A DNA stretch of 64,000 bases from Bryopsis sp. KO-2023 (lineage: Eukaryota; Chlorophyta; Ulvophyceae; Bryopsidales; Bryopsidaceae), in assembly GCA_030272585.1 (NCBI GenBank), contig BSYQ01000014.1:558001-622000 (forward strand). The letters are read 5' to 3'. A program made the position numbers and the translations under genes. Positions 10,514 to 20,968 of this stretch are shown piece by piece; within the stretch, counting starts at the first letter, position 1; every line of letters begins with the position of its first letter. The notes beneath the pieces are model-generated. The model was not told where the DNA came from. It saw only the letters and a list, made by a program, of their open reading frames with translations, and searched no databases.

Positions 10514-12044
10514 GAAACAAGGAAACAAGGATTACAAGTTGCGTAGGGCAAACCGCCCTGTTGCAACGACATACATGAGTGAATCGTGTCCCAACGTTCG
10601 AAGCAAGGCAAAAGCCTCTGAATGTAATCAACTCCTAAATGAACAAAATCTCCTAAAACAAAAAAGTTCCAACGTCTCTGAAACCAGAAATCCCCAATCG
10701 AAACTCAAGAAAGAGCCCAAACGTCAAAACATAAAACGAAACACAAGAATCGGTCGCTTCCAACTCAGAAACCCAGAGCGAGCGCCCAACAAACAGAGCA
10801 AACAACAAAGAACACCAACTTTCCCATCAAACGAAACATCCAGAACAACGAAAAACAAACACCACCAGTCGCTACAAGCCCACTACGAACGAGCGTCCAA
10901 CCACTCTCTACGCAAGGCGAGCGCCCGGCGAATATAAACAGCCACACGAACCTGCCCCGGACAATTAAACAAACGAAACAGAGAGCCACGACTCTCTTCC
11001 ACGACCGAGTTCACACGCAACCGCACATAAAGCGGACAAGCAAAAAGAAAATGCACCTCGTTTTCAGGCGTCGAAACCCCAGCGGCCAAACAAAACGGAC
11101 AATACCTCTCGTTCAAAGGCACGTCTCTATCACTCAAGTCCACAGCATCGATCTCCAAACCGTGAAGACGAGCCCGAAAACGCACCCAAGTCGTACGCAA
11201 ACCCAAATCCGTAAAAGAAGACAACGCGTTCGTGTAACAAAACTTCGGTTTGAACCGATTGTAATACGCCACGATACGCGGATGTCGAGAACGCAACTGA
11301 CCCACAATATCTGCCTTATAGGCACGCGCCCAGGTCGCCACGTCCACCTCCACAAACCCATCGAACTGTGGAACAAAGCGTCTCACCATATCACGAAACT
11401 GAACCCACCAAGAACGCCGAGAATCCGGCTGACCACGCAACCAGAACAGCATCGCCCGCGTGGGATGCGTCGCCGGCAATTGCATCAGGCGATTCCAAAA
11501 CTTCAACGCGTTCCGGTACAAATAAAACGTGACCGGCAAAACACCACACTCCAAATACACGAAATTCTTCAGCGCCCTCGTCGGAAGACGTAGCACCGAT
11601 TTTAGGTAACGCACCAACAGATCGTTCAGCTCCCGCTTGTGCTGCTGAGTCAGAAAGAACACCCAAACCGGCGCAGCATACTGCACCTTCCCCAAAACGT
11701 ACATCTTGAAGAGAGCCACCAGAGTCCGTGGATCCCTCAAACCGATCTCAAACGCCCTCGCACGCAAACGCCCAACAGCCACGTTGCCCGCACACAACAC
11801 CTTTGAAATATGCTCCCGAAACACGTTGACGTCCCCAGGCCCATCGTAAAACACCACACCCAAATACTTGAGCGTGCGCTGCAACGGCACATCGTGTCCA
11901 CCAAACGAAACCGAAGTACGCGACCCCGGGTTCACTGCAAGCACCTCCGTCTTCTCATGGTTTGTCTTGATATGCCAGTCTTGCTCAAACCGAAGCGTCA
12001 AGTCGCCCACCGCCTGCACACCTTCCTCATCACGCAAAGGCACC
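10514..12044 (-). mobile_element. LINE-A copy, 5'-truncated, (CCTTGTTT)n tail
   Basis: Minus-strand copy inserted at CTCAACAG in the endonuclease remnant. It runs from the (GGAAACAA)n tail through the 3' UTR and the C-terminal ORF2. The ORF2 fragment (10883-12044) starts at the LVPLRDEEG segment just after FADD and carries several private substitutions. Its 5' end directly abuts the tail of the next LINE-A copy, so its own right duplication is not seen. Confidence 0.85.
10883..12044 (-). pseudogene. LINE-A ORF2, C-terminal fragment
   Basis: About 387 codons open to the normal stop, lacking the endonuclease and RT catalytic motifs. It includes the C-terminal CPFC...HFLFAC Cys/His motif. A few substitutions relative to the full copy suggest modest age. 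Confidence 0.88.
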
Positions 12045-12432
12045 AAGGATACAAGGATACAAGGATACAAGGATACAAGGATTACAAGTTGCGTAGGGCA
12101 AACCGCCCTGTTGCAACGACATACATGAGTGAATCGTGTCCCAACGTTCGAAGCAAGGCAAAAGCCTCTGAATGTAATCAACTCCTAAATGAACAAAATC
12201 TCCTAAAACAAAAAAGTTCCAACGTCTCTGAAACCAGAAATCCCCAATCGAAACTCAAGAAAGAGCCCAAACGTCAAAACATAAAACCAAACACAAGAAT
12301 CGGTCGCTTCCAACGCAGAAACCCGGAGCGAGCGCCCAACAAACAAAGCAAACAACGAAGAACACCAACTTCCCCATCAAACGAAACATCCAGAACAACG
12401 AAAAACAAACACCACCAGTCGCTACAAGCCCA

Positions 12433-15400
12433 CTACGAACGAGCGTCCAACCACTCCCTACGCAAGGCGAGCGCCCGGCGAATATAAACAGCCACACGAA
12501 CCTGCCCCGGACAATTAAACAAACGAAATAGAGAGCCACGACTCTCTTCCACGACCGAGTTCACACGCAACCGCACATAAAGCGGACAAGCAAAAAGAAA
12601 ATGCACCTCGTTTTCAGGCGTCGAAACCCCAGCGGCCAAACAAAACGGACAATACCTCTCGTTCAAAGGCACGTCTCTATCACTCAAGTCCACAGCATCG
12701 ATCTCCAAACCGTGAAGACGAGCCCGAAAACGCACCCAAGTCGTACGCAAACCCAAATCCGTAAAAGAAGACAACGCGTTCGTGTAACAAAACGTCGGTT
12801 TGAACCGATTATAATACGCCACGATACGCGGATGTCGGGAACGCAATTGACCCACAATATCTGCCTTATAGGCACGCGCCCAGGTCGCCACGTCCACCTC
12901 CACAAACCCATCGAACTGTGGAACAAAGCGTCTCACCATATCACGAAACTGAACCCACCAAGAACGCCGAGAATCCGGCTGACCACGCAACCAGAACAGC
13001 ATCGCCCGCGTGGGATGCGTCGCCGGCAATTGCATCAGGCGATTCCAAAACTTCAACGCGTTCCGGTACAAATAAAACGTGACCGGCAAAACACCACACT
13101 CCAAATACACGAAATTCTTCAGCGCCCTCGTCGGAAGACGTAGCACCGATTTTAGGTAACGCACCAACAGATCGTTCAGCTCCCGCTTGTGCTGCTGAGT
13201 CAGAAAGAACACCCAAACCGGCGCAGCATACTGCACCTTCCCCAAAACGTACATCTTGAAGAGAGCCACCAGAGTCCGTGGATCCCTCAAACCGATCTCA
13301 AACGCCCTCGCACGCAAACGCCCAACAGCCACGTTGCCCGCACACAACACCTTTGAAATATGCTCCCGAAACACGTTGACGTCCCCAGGCCCATCGTAAA
13401 ACACCACACCCAAATACTTGAGCGTGCGCTGCAACGGCACATCGTGTCCACCAAACGAAACCGAAGTACGCGACCCCGGGTTCACCGCAAGCACCTCCGT
13501 CTTCTCATGGTTCGTCTTGATATGCCAGTCTTGCTCAAACCGAAGCGTCAAGTCGCCCACCGCCTGCACACCTTCCTCATCACGCAAAGGCACCAGAGTG
13601 TCGTCCGCAAAGATCATCGCGACGATCTTCACCAGGTCAAAAACAACTCGTTCCAAGTCCAGTCGCTCCAAGAGAAGAGGAAAGTTATCATGGTAACAAG
13701 TATACAACAGAGGACTGAAAGGGCAGCCTTGTCGCACACCACGTCGCATCTCAAACGAGCGCGAACAGCCACGAGTCCCCCTAACCACCGCCGAGGAGTT
13801 GTGATACATGTACCTCACAAGTTCAATCAGCCACGGATGCAGGCCCATACGTCGCAAGTGCAACCACAAGCGATCGTGATGCACACTGTCGTAAGCTTTC
13901 GCCAAATCCATCGACAGCAAAAACAACAAGTTCCCAGTCTTCTTCGCCCAGAAAATGAGACCCCACGCCAGCAAAATCCAAGTCACCGTTTCACAGCCCC
14001 TCCGAAAACCGGCCTGAGTGGGATGACGAACAGGGTCCAACACAGGTGCGACGCGCTCCATCAACGTATAAACAAACAGTTTGTACCACACCGTACAGAG
14101 CATGATCGGACGATAACGAATGGGATCCGAACGATGTCCACGGTTCTTGTAAATGGGGCGCACCATACCAAACAGCCAGCTCCGAGGAACACGTCTCTCG
14201 CGAAGGCATCGATTAAAGAGAGCGAGCAGCAACGGAAGCCAAGCCTCCTGCAACCCCTGTCCCTTGAAGAACGCCGGCGTCCACGAATCCGCACCAGCAC
14301 ACGTCCCCAGTTTCAACTTTCTCACCGCCTGCTTGACCTCCACGTCAGTAAAAGGCGTCACAAGGTCGTCACGTCCCAACACATCGCTCCTGATATCAAC
14401 ATGAGGCTCTGGATCATCCGTATCAAGAGAGGAGGCCTCGAAAAACTCCGTAAAGTGCTTGTGCCAATCGTCCAAAGTTACAGCATCAGAAGCACGCTTC
14501 TGCCTCGGAAACAAAGTGGAGTGAAAACGTTTGGAATCCTCCTTGAAGAGGCGCTGCATATAGTCACCATATCCCAGGTCGAACTGACGCTTCTCTCGAG
14601 CCAAAACAGCAAAATAGCGATTCCTCAATCTCCTCGCATCAACAGCCAGATCAGGCGATTCGGGTCGCCGCAAATATGCCCTCCAAGCACGCCGGTACTC
14701 ACGCAAAGCATCGATACACGCCTGATTATACCAAGGCTGCCGAGAAACGCGCCGAGCTGGAACAGATGAAGAGCGCTTCACCAACTGGGTAGTCACCACA
14801 GCCGAAACCGAACGAGCAACACAATCCACCGATGCTCCCGAATCGATTCCTGAAAGCAAAGAATCACGATTGCATCGCAAAAACCGAGCCAATCGCTGCT
14901 GATCCCGTGCCGCCATACGATACCTTCCACGATCCACAGCCTGATCCCACACCTGAGAAAACGCAACAGTCAAAACAACAGCCCTGTGATCCGAAATGTG
15001 CAACGGCGGATCGGGCTCCACAAACAAAGAAACGTCCCAATCCGACAAAATAGACTCACTGCCCACGACATAATCCAAAAGACTCCAAACACCCTGTTGC
15101 CGAAACGTACACTCCCCAATCAAATCCCCACGAACACGGCCATTGAAAATACGCACACCAGCAGCCTGACACAAAGACAAAAGACGACGACCATTCCAAC
15201 TAACAGCAGAGCGATCACAATTGGATCTCTCCTGAAACCCAACATCCTCCCCGTCCACCTCGGTGCCCGTATGCCCATTGAAATCCCCAAGCAAAACAAC
15301 GTTTTCAGAACGACGTGACAAAACAGCCGACTCCAAATCGTCCCAAACACTCTGATCGGAGTAAGAAGAACTCGGACTAGGCAGATAAACACCAAAAACG

Positions 15401-15792
15401 GTCAAAGAAAACGAACCAAAAACCACAGAAAAAGCAATCACAGAACTACCAATGTAGGCGTCTTGCAAAAAAGAAACGTGCGCCTCAACAGTATTGCGGA
15501 CCAAGACAGCCACCCCCCCCGATCGTCTACGTGCATCCCTCTCCAAAAAATGTGCCGTAAAATGAGGCAAGTTTGAAAGCAACCCAGTATCCCCAATCTC
15601 CTGCAAAACCAAAACATCGATTCTATCTAGCAATTGATAGAATTGCGTAGGGCGGTTTGCCCTACGCAACTTGTAATCCTTGTTTCCTTGTTTCCTTGTT
15701 TCTAGCAATTCAATCAAACAGGCCATCTTCCCCACAGTTGCCGACCGAAGATTCCACGTTCCGAGACGAAGGAATATCGGTCGGCCGCACCC
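12433..15792 (-). CDS. LINE-A ORF2: endonuclease-reverse transcriptase, open despite an insertion
   Basis: The frame is open from the codon after the ORF1 UAG to the TAG at 12433. Domain order: WNLRS and LQEIGD (endonuclease), GDFNGHTG, LLDYVVGS, SDHRAVVL, then RT (YRPIMLCTVWYKL, LSMDLAKAYDSVHH, RQGCPFSPLL, FADD), thumb, and a C-terminal CPFC...HFLFAC Cys/His motif. A 75-bp insertion plus duplication (15636-15710) adds 25 codons near the N-terminus without breaking the frame. It falls between the catalytic WN and the LQE motif, so activity is doubtful. The frame is the same as ORF1, separated by one TAG. Confidence 0.85.
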   Translation of the reverse strand, partial: GCGRPIFLRLGTWNLRSATVGKMACLIELLETRKQGNKDYKLRRANRPTQFYQLLDRIDVLVLQEIGDTGLLSNLPHFTAHFLERDARRRSGGVAVLVRNTVEAHVSFLQDAYIGSSVIAFSVVFGSFSLTVFGVYLPSPSSSYSDQSVWDDLESAVLSRRSENVVLLGDFNGHTGTEVDGEDVGFQERSNCDRSAVSWNGRRLLSLCQAAGVRIFNGRVRGDLIGECTFRQQGVWSLLDYVVGSESILSDWDVSLFVEPDPPLHISDHRAVVLTVAFSQVWDQAVDRGRYRMAARDQQRLARFLRCNRDSLLSGIDSGASVDCVARSVSAVVTTQLVKRSSSVPARRVSRQPWYNQACIDALREYRRAWRAYLRRPESPDLAVDARRLRNRYFAVLAREKRQFDLGYGDYMQRLFKEDSKRFHSTLFPRQKRASDAVTLDDWHKHFTEFFEASSLDTDDPEPHVDIRSDVLGRDDLVTPFTDVEVKQAVRKLKLGTCAGADSWTPAFFKGQGLQEAWLPLLLALFNRCLRERRVPRSWLFGMVRPIYKNRGHRSDPIRYRPIMLCTVWYKLFVYTLMERVAPVLDPVRHPTQAGFRRGCETVTWILLAWGLIFWAKKTGNLLFLLSMDLAKAYDSVHHDRLWLHLRRMGLHPWLIELVRYMYHNSSAVVRGTRGCSRSFEMRRGVRQGCPFSPLLYTCYHDNFPLLLERLDLERVVFDLVKIVAMIFADDTLVPLRDEEGVQAVGDLTLRFEQDWHIKTNHEKTEVLAVNPGSRTSVSFGGHDVPLQRTLKYLGVVFYDGPGDVNVFREHISKVLCAGNVAVGRLRARAFEIGLRDPRTLVALFKMYVLGKVQYAAPVWVFFLTQQHKRELNDLLVRYLKSVLRLPTRALKNFVYLECGVLPVTFYLYRNALKFWNRLMQLPATHPTRAMLFWLRGQPDSRRSWWVQFRDMVRRFVPQFDGFVEVDVATWARAYKADIVGQLRSRHPRIVAYYNRFKPTFCYTNALSSFTDLGLRTTWVRFRARLHGLEIDAVDLSDRDVPLNERYCPFCLAAGVSTPENEVHFLFACPLYVRLRVNSVVEESRGSLFRLFNCPGQVRVAVYIRRALALRREWLDARS
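15636..15700 (+). mobile_element. 65-bp LINE-A 3'-end insertion with palindromic start
   Basis: Flanked by TCTAGCAATT at 15626-15635 and 15701-15710. It contains only the last roughly 25 bp of LINE-A plus a (CCTTGTTT)n tail. The 5' part is a perfect hairpin with 11-bp arms (15643-15653 and 15659-15669) around GGTTT. Confidence 0.88.
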
Positions 15793-16923
15793 CTATTCAT
15801 CGATCGTGATGGGATCACCACCCATCTGAAGCGCTGGAGAAAAAGGAACCAACTCAGAACCAACAGGTCCCTGATGAGCACGCGAACCCGATGGAGCAGA
15901 ACCGTTCTGGTGAGGAGGACCACCATGATGTCCACCCACAGGCCCAAAAAGAATGTCGGTCAGAGCCGCCATATCCACGAACATACCCCTCCACCTGGTA
16001 TCCGGGCCATCGATCGTGACCGGGAGTGGCCTGCCAACCTTGGGCACCACAAAAAGACGCTCATCATCGAAGAACGCCCTCTCAAGACGAGCGTCAGGGC
16101 GATCCTTCTCCTTGAACGCCAACTGGTGAATCGGCATCAACTGTTGGCGAATCGCTCGCTGACGAGCCGTCAGATCGTGTCGAAGGCCAAAACCGGCAGG
16201 AACACCAGCCAAGCTGCCAGCAGAGATGGCCAAACGGATGTCCTTCTTCATTCCCCACAACGCCAATGGAATCAGATCGGTCTTAAACCGCACCAGTAGA
16301 GGCCGCGGACGAGCACCAGCCCGGAAACGACCAAGACGAGTCACGAACGCGACGTGAGAGGAATACTGCTCTGTCGAGGAATCCATCAGCTCGTCCTGAA
16401 GCAGATCCAAGATGCCAACAACTGTGTCGCGCAGGGCAGGACCCCGTTCAGCCTCCGAATCAGGTACACCAACAAACAGGAGATTCGATTTCTTCTCCAA
16501 CTGACTGATAGAATCAACTGCAACAGACAAGCGATCCTCCAGACCACCAATAGTACGTCGCACGTCCGCAGGAGGGCCAGCCTGCTCAAATGACTTCACC
16601 TTGGCCTCCAAAGCCACAATACGTTGAGCGAGGTCAACTTCACATTTCTCCACACGAGCCTCCAGGCTCTGGATTCGAGAAATCATCGATTCCTGCATGG
16701 ACTCCAGTTTCTCCGGAACCGAATCGAGACGCATCAGCGTAACCACCATTTTTTTAACACACGCCTGGAGGTCCTTGATCACACGCACCGAATCAGTCTG
16801 TGCATCAACGCGCTCATGCAAAAAGGTGAACGCCGGATCCCTCACGTCAATAGACGGGCAGGCTGCTGCGTCAGTTCGGGGGTCTGAGTCCGCCCGGCGC
16901 TTAGGACGCTGAACCCCCTCCAT
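15793..16923 (-). CDS. LINE-A ORF1 RNA-binding protein
   Basis: 376 codons from the second Met (MEGVQRPKRR). Acidic/basic N-terminus, coiled coil over about residues 40-130, then KSNLLFVGVPD, an RRM-like block of L1 ORF1 type, then a basic C-terminal domain ending ...DPITIDE. The stop is TAG at 15795-15793, followed in the same frame by ORF2. The family role is to coat and chaperone the element RNA as a trimer; that is inferred from the fold, not shown here. The copy lacks the upstream MGDGPEDQGTS, because the element is truncated there. Confidence 0.85.
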   Translation of the reverse strand: MEGVQRPKRRADSDPRTDAAACPSIDVRDPAFTFLHERVDAQTDSVRVIKDLQACVKKMVVTLMRLDSVPEKLESMQESMISRIQSLEARVEKCEVDLAQRIVALEAKVKSFEQAGPPADVRRTIGGLEDRLSVAVDSISQLEKKSNLLFVGVPDSEAERGPALRDTVVGILDLLQDELMDSSTEQYSSHVAFVTRLGRFRAGARPRPLLVRFKTDLIPLALWGMKKDIRLAISAGSLAGVPAGFGLRHDLTARQRAIRQQLMPIHQLAFKEKDRPDARLERAFFDDERLFVVPKVGRPLPVTIDGPDTRWRGMFVDMAALTDILFGPVGGHHGGPPHQNGSAPSGSRAHQGPVGSELVPFSPALQMGGDPITIDE

Positions 16924-17209
16924 ACTGGTCCCCCTCCATACTGGTCATGTTGCGAAGGGCCAATCCGCCCTGTTGCAACCACATACAATGTCTCAGCCAT
17001 GTCCAAAAGTCCACAGAAGATGAAGTCTCCAATAAAACCCCAGTACAATCAACGAGAGACCCATCACTAAGGAATCAATGAAAAAGAAACCCGGAACACC
17101 AAGCAACAACCAAAAGGAGAGCGAAAACTACTGTCAAACGCCCACCACAAACGACCAACAAACAAAACGAAACAAACAAACACAAAACAAACAAACAAAC
17201 TTGTAATTC

Positions 17210-17765
17210 ATGTCTTCAACGTCAGTTGAAAAGTTTATGCGGCAGTTGGGCACAGGGCGGGTAGTTTCGTGATTGTGGAGGTACTTGGCTTAGCTGTACT
17301 CGTTTGAGTGGTCAGGATTTGATGTGCGTATTCGGTGGTTCTGGTGCTGCCAGGGTGGCAGTCAGACATTTAGTTTGTGCGGTTCTGATTGCAGCATTAC
17401 AATGCACAGCACAGCACCGCTGTACGACTGTAGTGCTGCACAGCAAGGATATAAGCGGGCCATTTGTTTTGCTATTCACTTTTCTGCTCTCCCACCCACC
17501 CGCCCGGTCTATCGGCTTTTTGAATTACATTAGGAAGTTTGGATAAATGGTTTTTTATGGATTTTATGGGTTTTTGTCGCTCTCTGGCTCCGAAAAGCCA
17601 AACTGGGATATTCTTCTTTGAGAAGGCAAAATGATTCTATCAAAACAATGGCTGTGTTTATTGGGACAATTCTGGTTTTTATTTTAAGATGCTGTATTTT
17701 ATTATTTAGTGTTCATGTGTGTCCGTGTTCTTGGGTGGGACTGCCCCAACGATTTTCCGTCATAA
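17210..17765 (+). mobile_element. 556-bp non-autonomous DIRS derivative (copy 2)
   Basis: Same length and termini as 2078-2633, opposite strand. It is inserted within a LINE tail: TTGTAATTC | element | TGTTTCTG, with no duplicated target base. The empty-site sequence TTGTAATTCTGTTTCTG is the normal LINE-A (TCTGTT)n tail. Confidence 0.88.
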
Positions 17766-17806
17766 TGTTTCTGTTTCTGTTTCAAAACAAACAAACAAAA
17801 ACCACG

Positions 17807-18345
17807 TCACGGCTGAGCCTCAAGCCACTGAGCTCGAAAATCCAACGCCCGACGAAGGTAAACAGCCACCCGATACTGACCCGGCAAATTGAACAAACGA
17901 CGCAACGAAAACCCCGATTCAGACACAACCGATCCCACACGCAAACCAGAATACAACGGACAAAAGAACAGGAAATGCCGCTCGTTCTCAGCCGTCCTGT
18001 TGCCTTGCGACAAACAATAAGGACAGAAACGCTCGTGCAAAGGCACATCCCTCCGTAGCAGATCCGCCACGTCGATCTCCAAACCGTGCAAACGCGCACG
18101 AAAACGCACCCACACCGTCCGCAGCCCCACATCCTCGAAAGAAGACAGCGCTCTCGAGTAGCCGAACACCGGCTTGAACACGTTGTAAAACGCAACAATA
18201 CGAGGATGTCCCGAACGAAGACGAGCCACAATGTCCGCCTTATACGCCGCGGTCCACGACGCAAGGTCCACTTCTCCAGATCCATCGAATCCAGGAGCAA
18301 ATCGGCGCACCATATCCTTGAACAAAACCCACCAAGAGCGCTGAG
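17807..18345 (-). pseudogene. LINE-B ORF2, C-terminal fragment
   Basis: About 175 codons homologous to the last part of LINE-A ORF2, with the CPYC...ERHFLFFC Cys/His motif. It ends ...QWLEAQP and is interrupted at its 5' end by a tail-only insertion at 18346. Confidence 0.82.
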
Positions 18346-18358
18346 GATACAAGGATAC
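18346..18358 (-). mobile_element. Tail-only LINE insertion (13 bp) with TSD AGCGCTGAG
   Basis: GATACAAGGATAC between AGCGCTGAG at 18337-18345 and 18359-18367. The inserted bases are just the LINE-A simple-repeat tail. It looks like reverse transcription that stopped within the tail. Confidence 0.7.
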
Positions 18359-18367
18359 AGCGCTGAG

Positions 18368-20966
18368 AGACGTTTTCCTGATTCTCAGAACGTTTTCCTG
18401 ATTCTCAGAACGTTTTCCTGATTCTCAGAACGTTTTCCTGATTCTCAGAACGTTTTCCTGATTCTCAGAACGTTTTCCTGATTCTCAGAACGTTTTCCTG
18501 ATTCTCAGAACGTTTTCCTGATTCTCAGAACGTTTTCCTGATTCTCAGAACGTTTTCCTGATTCTCAGAACGTTTTCCTGATTCTCAGAACGTTTTCCTG
18601 ATTCTCAGAACGTTTTCCTGATTCTCAGAACGTTTTCCTGATTCTCAGAACGTTTTCCTGATTCTCAGAACGTTTTCCTGATTCTCAGAACGTTTTCCTG
18701 ATTCTCAGAACGTTTTCCTGATTCTCAGAACGTTTTCCTGATTCTCAGAACGTTTTCCTGATTCTCAGAACGTTTTCCTGATTCTCAGAACGTTTTCCTG
18801 ATTCTCAGAACGTTTTCCTGATTCTCAGAACGTTTTCCTGATTCTCAGAACGTTTTCCTGATTCTCAGAACGTTTTCCTGATTCTCAGAACGTTTTCCTG
18901 ATTCTCAGAACGTTTTCCTGATTCTCAGAACGTTTTCCTGATTCTCAGAACGTTTTCCTGATTCTCAGAACGTTTTCCTGATTCTCAGAACGTTTTCCTG
19001 ATTCTCAGAACGTTTTCCTGATTCTCAGAACGTTTTCCTGATTCTCAGAACGTTTTCCTGATTCTCAGAACGTTTTCCTGATTCTCAGAACGTTTTCCTG
19101 ATTCTCAGAACGTTTTCCTGATTCTCAGAACGTTTTCCTGATTCTCAGAACGTTTTCCTGATTCTCAGAACGTTTTCCTGATTCTCAGAACGTTCTCCTT
19201 CGGCTCAGATCGCTTCCCTTAGGCTCTGCTCGCCTCTGGCTCGCTGTTTTCGCCTTCTCTGGCGCTGATTTCCCTTCTGGATCATTCCTTTTTCGCTTGG
19301 GCCTGTGGGAGCTGCTGTGGGAGGTGTTGTGCTGTGTTGTGGGATCACTGGGATTCGAGCGCCTGACCTGTCCTTTCACGGTTCATCACGCTAGTGACAG
19401 CCACTGCAGGGGGTTGTCACGATTGGACTGGGCATTGTGGGTACCTGTCACACGTTCGCTCAGGGGTGTCGCACCTGTTACACGGGTGTCGCCCTGTAGT
19501 ACTGTGGTGTGGAACAGGTGTACGCTTGCAGGGTGTAAGCTTGCAGGGTGTAAGCTTGCAGGGTGTAAGCTTGCAGGGTGTAAGCTTGCAGGGAGTAAGC
19601 TTGCAGGGTGTAAGCTTGCCGGGTGTAAGCTTGCACGGTATATACTTGCACGTAAGCTTGCAGCCGTTTATACTTGCTGAAGTATAAACTTGCTTGGACC
19701 GTGGAACGTCATCTGGGGGTGTGGAACTCCATTGCTCTCGGCTGCAAGGGGTGTAGAACAGGCACGATTGCGTCAGCCAGCTCGTTTATTTTTCGTACGG
19801 CTCTACGCCTTTGGCGAAATCGTGAGGGCAGTGATATGGGGGATGGACCTGAGGACCAGGGGACCAGTATGGAGGGGGTTCAGCGTCCTAAGCGCCGGGC
19901 GGACTCAGACCCCCGAACTGACGCAGCAGCCTGCCCGTCTATTGACGTGAGGGATCCGGCGTTCACCTTTTTGCATGAGCGCGTTGATGCACAGACTGAT
20001 TCGGTGCGTGTGATCAAGGACCTCCAGGCGTGTGTTAAAAAAATGGTGGTTACGCTGATGCGTCTCGATTCGGTTCCGGAGAAACTGGAGTCCATGCAGG
20101 AATCGATGATTTCTCGAATCCAGAGCCTGGAGGCTCGTGTGGAGAAATGTGAAGTTGACCTCGCTCAACGTGTTGTGGCTTTGGAGGCCAAGGTGAAGTC
20201 ATTTGAGCAGGCTGGCCCTCCTGCGGACGTGCGACGTACTATTGGTGGTCTGGAGGATCGCTTGTCTCTTGCAGTTGATTCTATCAGTCAGTTGGAGAAG
20301 AAATCGAATCTCCTGTTTGTTGGTGTACCTGATTCGGAGGCTGAACGGGGTCCTGCCCTGCGCGACACAGTTGTTGGCATCTTGGATCGGCTTCAGGACG
20401 AGCTGATGGATTCCTCGACAGAGCGGTATTCCTCTCACGTCGCGTTCGTGACTCGTCTTGGTCGTTTCCGGGCTGGTGCTCGTCCGCGGCCTCTACTGGT
20501 GCGGTTTAAGACCGATCTGATTCCATTGGCGTTGTGGGGAATGAAGAAGGACATCCGTTTGGCCATCTCTGCTGGCAGCTTGGCTGGTGTTCCTGCCGGT
20601 TTTGGCCTTCGACACGATCTGACGGCTCGTCAGCGAGCGATTCGCCAACAGTTGATGCCGATTCACCAGTTGGCGTTCAAGGAGAAGGATCGCCCTGACG
20701 CTCGTCTTGAGAGGGCGTTCTTCGATGATGAGCGTCTTTTTGTGGTGCCCAAGGTTGGCAGGCCACTCCCGGTCACGATCGATGGCCCGGATACCAGGTG
20801 GAGGGGTATGTTCGTGGATATGGCGGCTCTGACCGACATTCTTTTTGGGCCTGTGGGTGGACATCATGGTGGTCCTCCTCACCAGAACGGTTCTGCTCCA
20901 TCGGGTTCGCGTGCTCATCAGGGACCTGTTGGTTCTGAGTTGGTTCCTTTTTCTCCAGCGCTTCAG
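18368..20966 (+). mobile_element. LINE-A copy, 5' half (array, leader, ORF1)
   Basis: Plus strand, with an intact 5' end: 20-bp array, leader, 15-bp array (19517-19640) and ORF1 up to codon 377. ORF1 is then joined to the tail of an opposite-strand LINE-A. ORF2 of this copy is not found in the window, so a deletion or rearrangement accompanied the junction. Confidence 0.85.
18370..19190 (+). repeat. 20-bp tandem array, LINE-A 5' end (about 41 units)
   Basis: About 41 near-identical units of TTCTCAGAACGTTTTCCTGA. Longest of the three arrays in the window. Because 20 is not a multiple of three and the unit contains TGA, no frame stays open through it. Confidence 0.95.
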
Positions 20967-20968
20967 AT
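19836..20968 (+). pseudogene. LINE-A ORF1, 3'-truncated and fused to LINE antisense
   Basis: Starts MGDGPEDQGTSMEG and is identical in layout to the intact ORF1 until ...SPALQ. There it runs into the antisense 3' tail of the next LINE-A and stays open for about 140 further meaningless codons. It lacks the normal GGDPITIDE end and the UAG-ORF2 continuation. Confidence 0.85.

Larger units (their letters stand above)
12045..16946 (-). mobile_element. LINE-A copy, nearly full-length coding part
   Basis: Minus strand. The tail is (GGATACAA)n, followed by the 3' UTR, complete ORF2 (12433-15792) and ORF1 (15793-16923) lacking only its first 11 codons. The 5' leader and arrays are missing. The 5' boundary shows a 16-bp duplication around CCCTCCATACTGGTC (16916-16946), directly followed by LINE-B sequence. 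A 65-bp LINE-A fragment is inserted at 15636. Confidence 0.85.
16947..18345 (-). mobile_element. LINE-B fragment (ORF2 C-terminus and 3' UTR), split by a DIRS derivative
   Basis: LINE-B is a relative of LINE-A whose C-terminal ORF2 is only about half identical in protein. The piece at 17784-18345 encodes the C-terminal region with CPYC...HFLFFC (minus). 16947-17200 is its 3' UTR, starting at a 3' stem-loop related to that of LINE-A. A tiny LINE-A tail carrying the 556-bp DIRS derivative sits between them at 17201-17783. Both ends are truncated. Confidence 0.8.
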
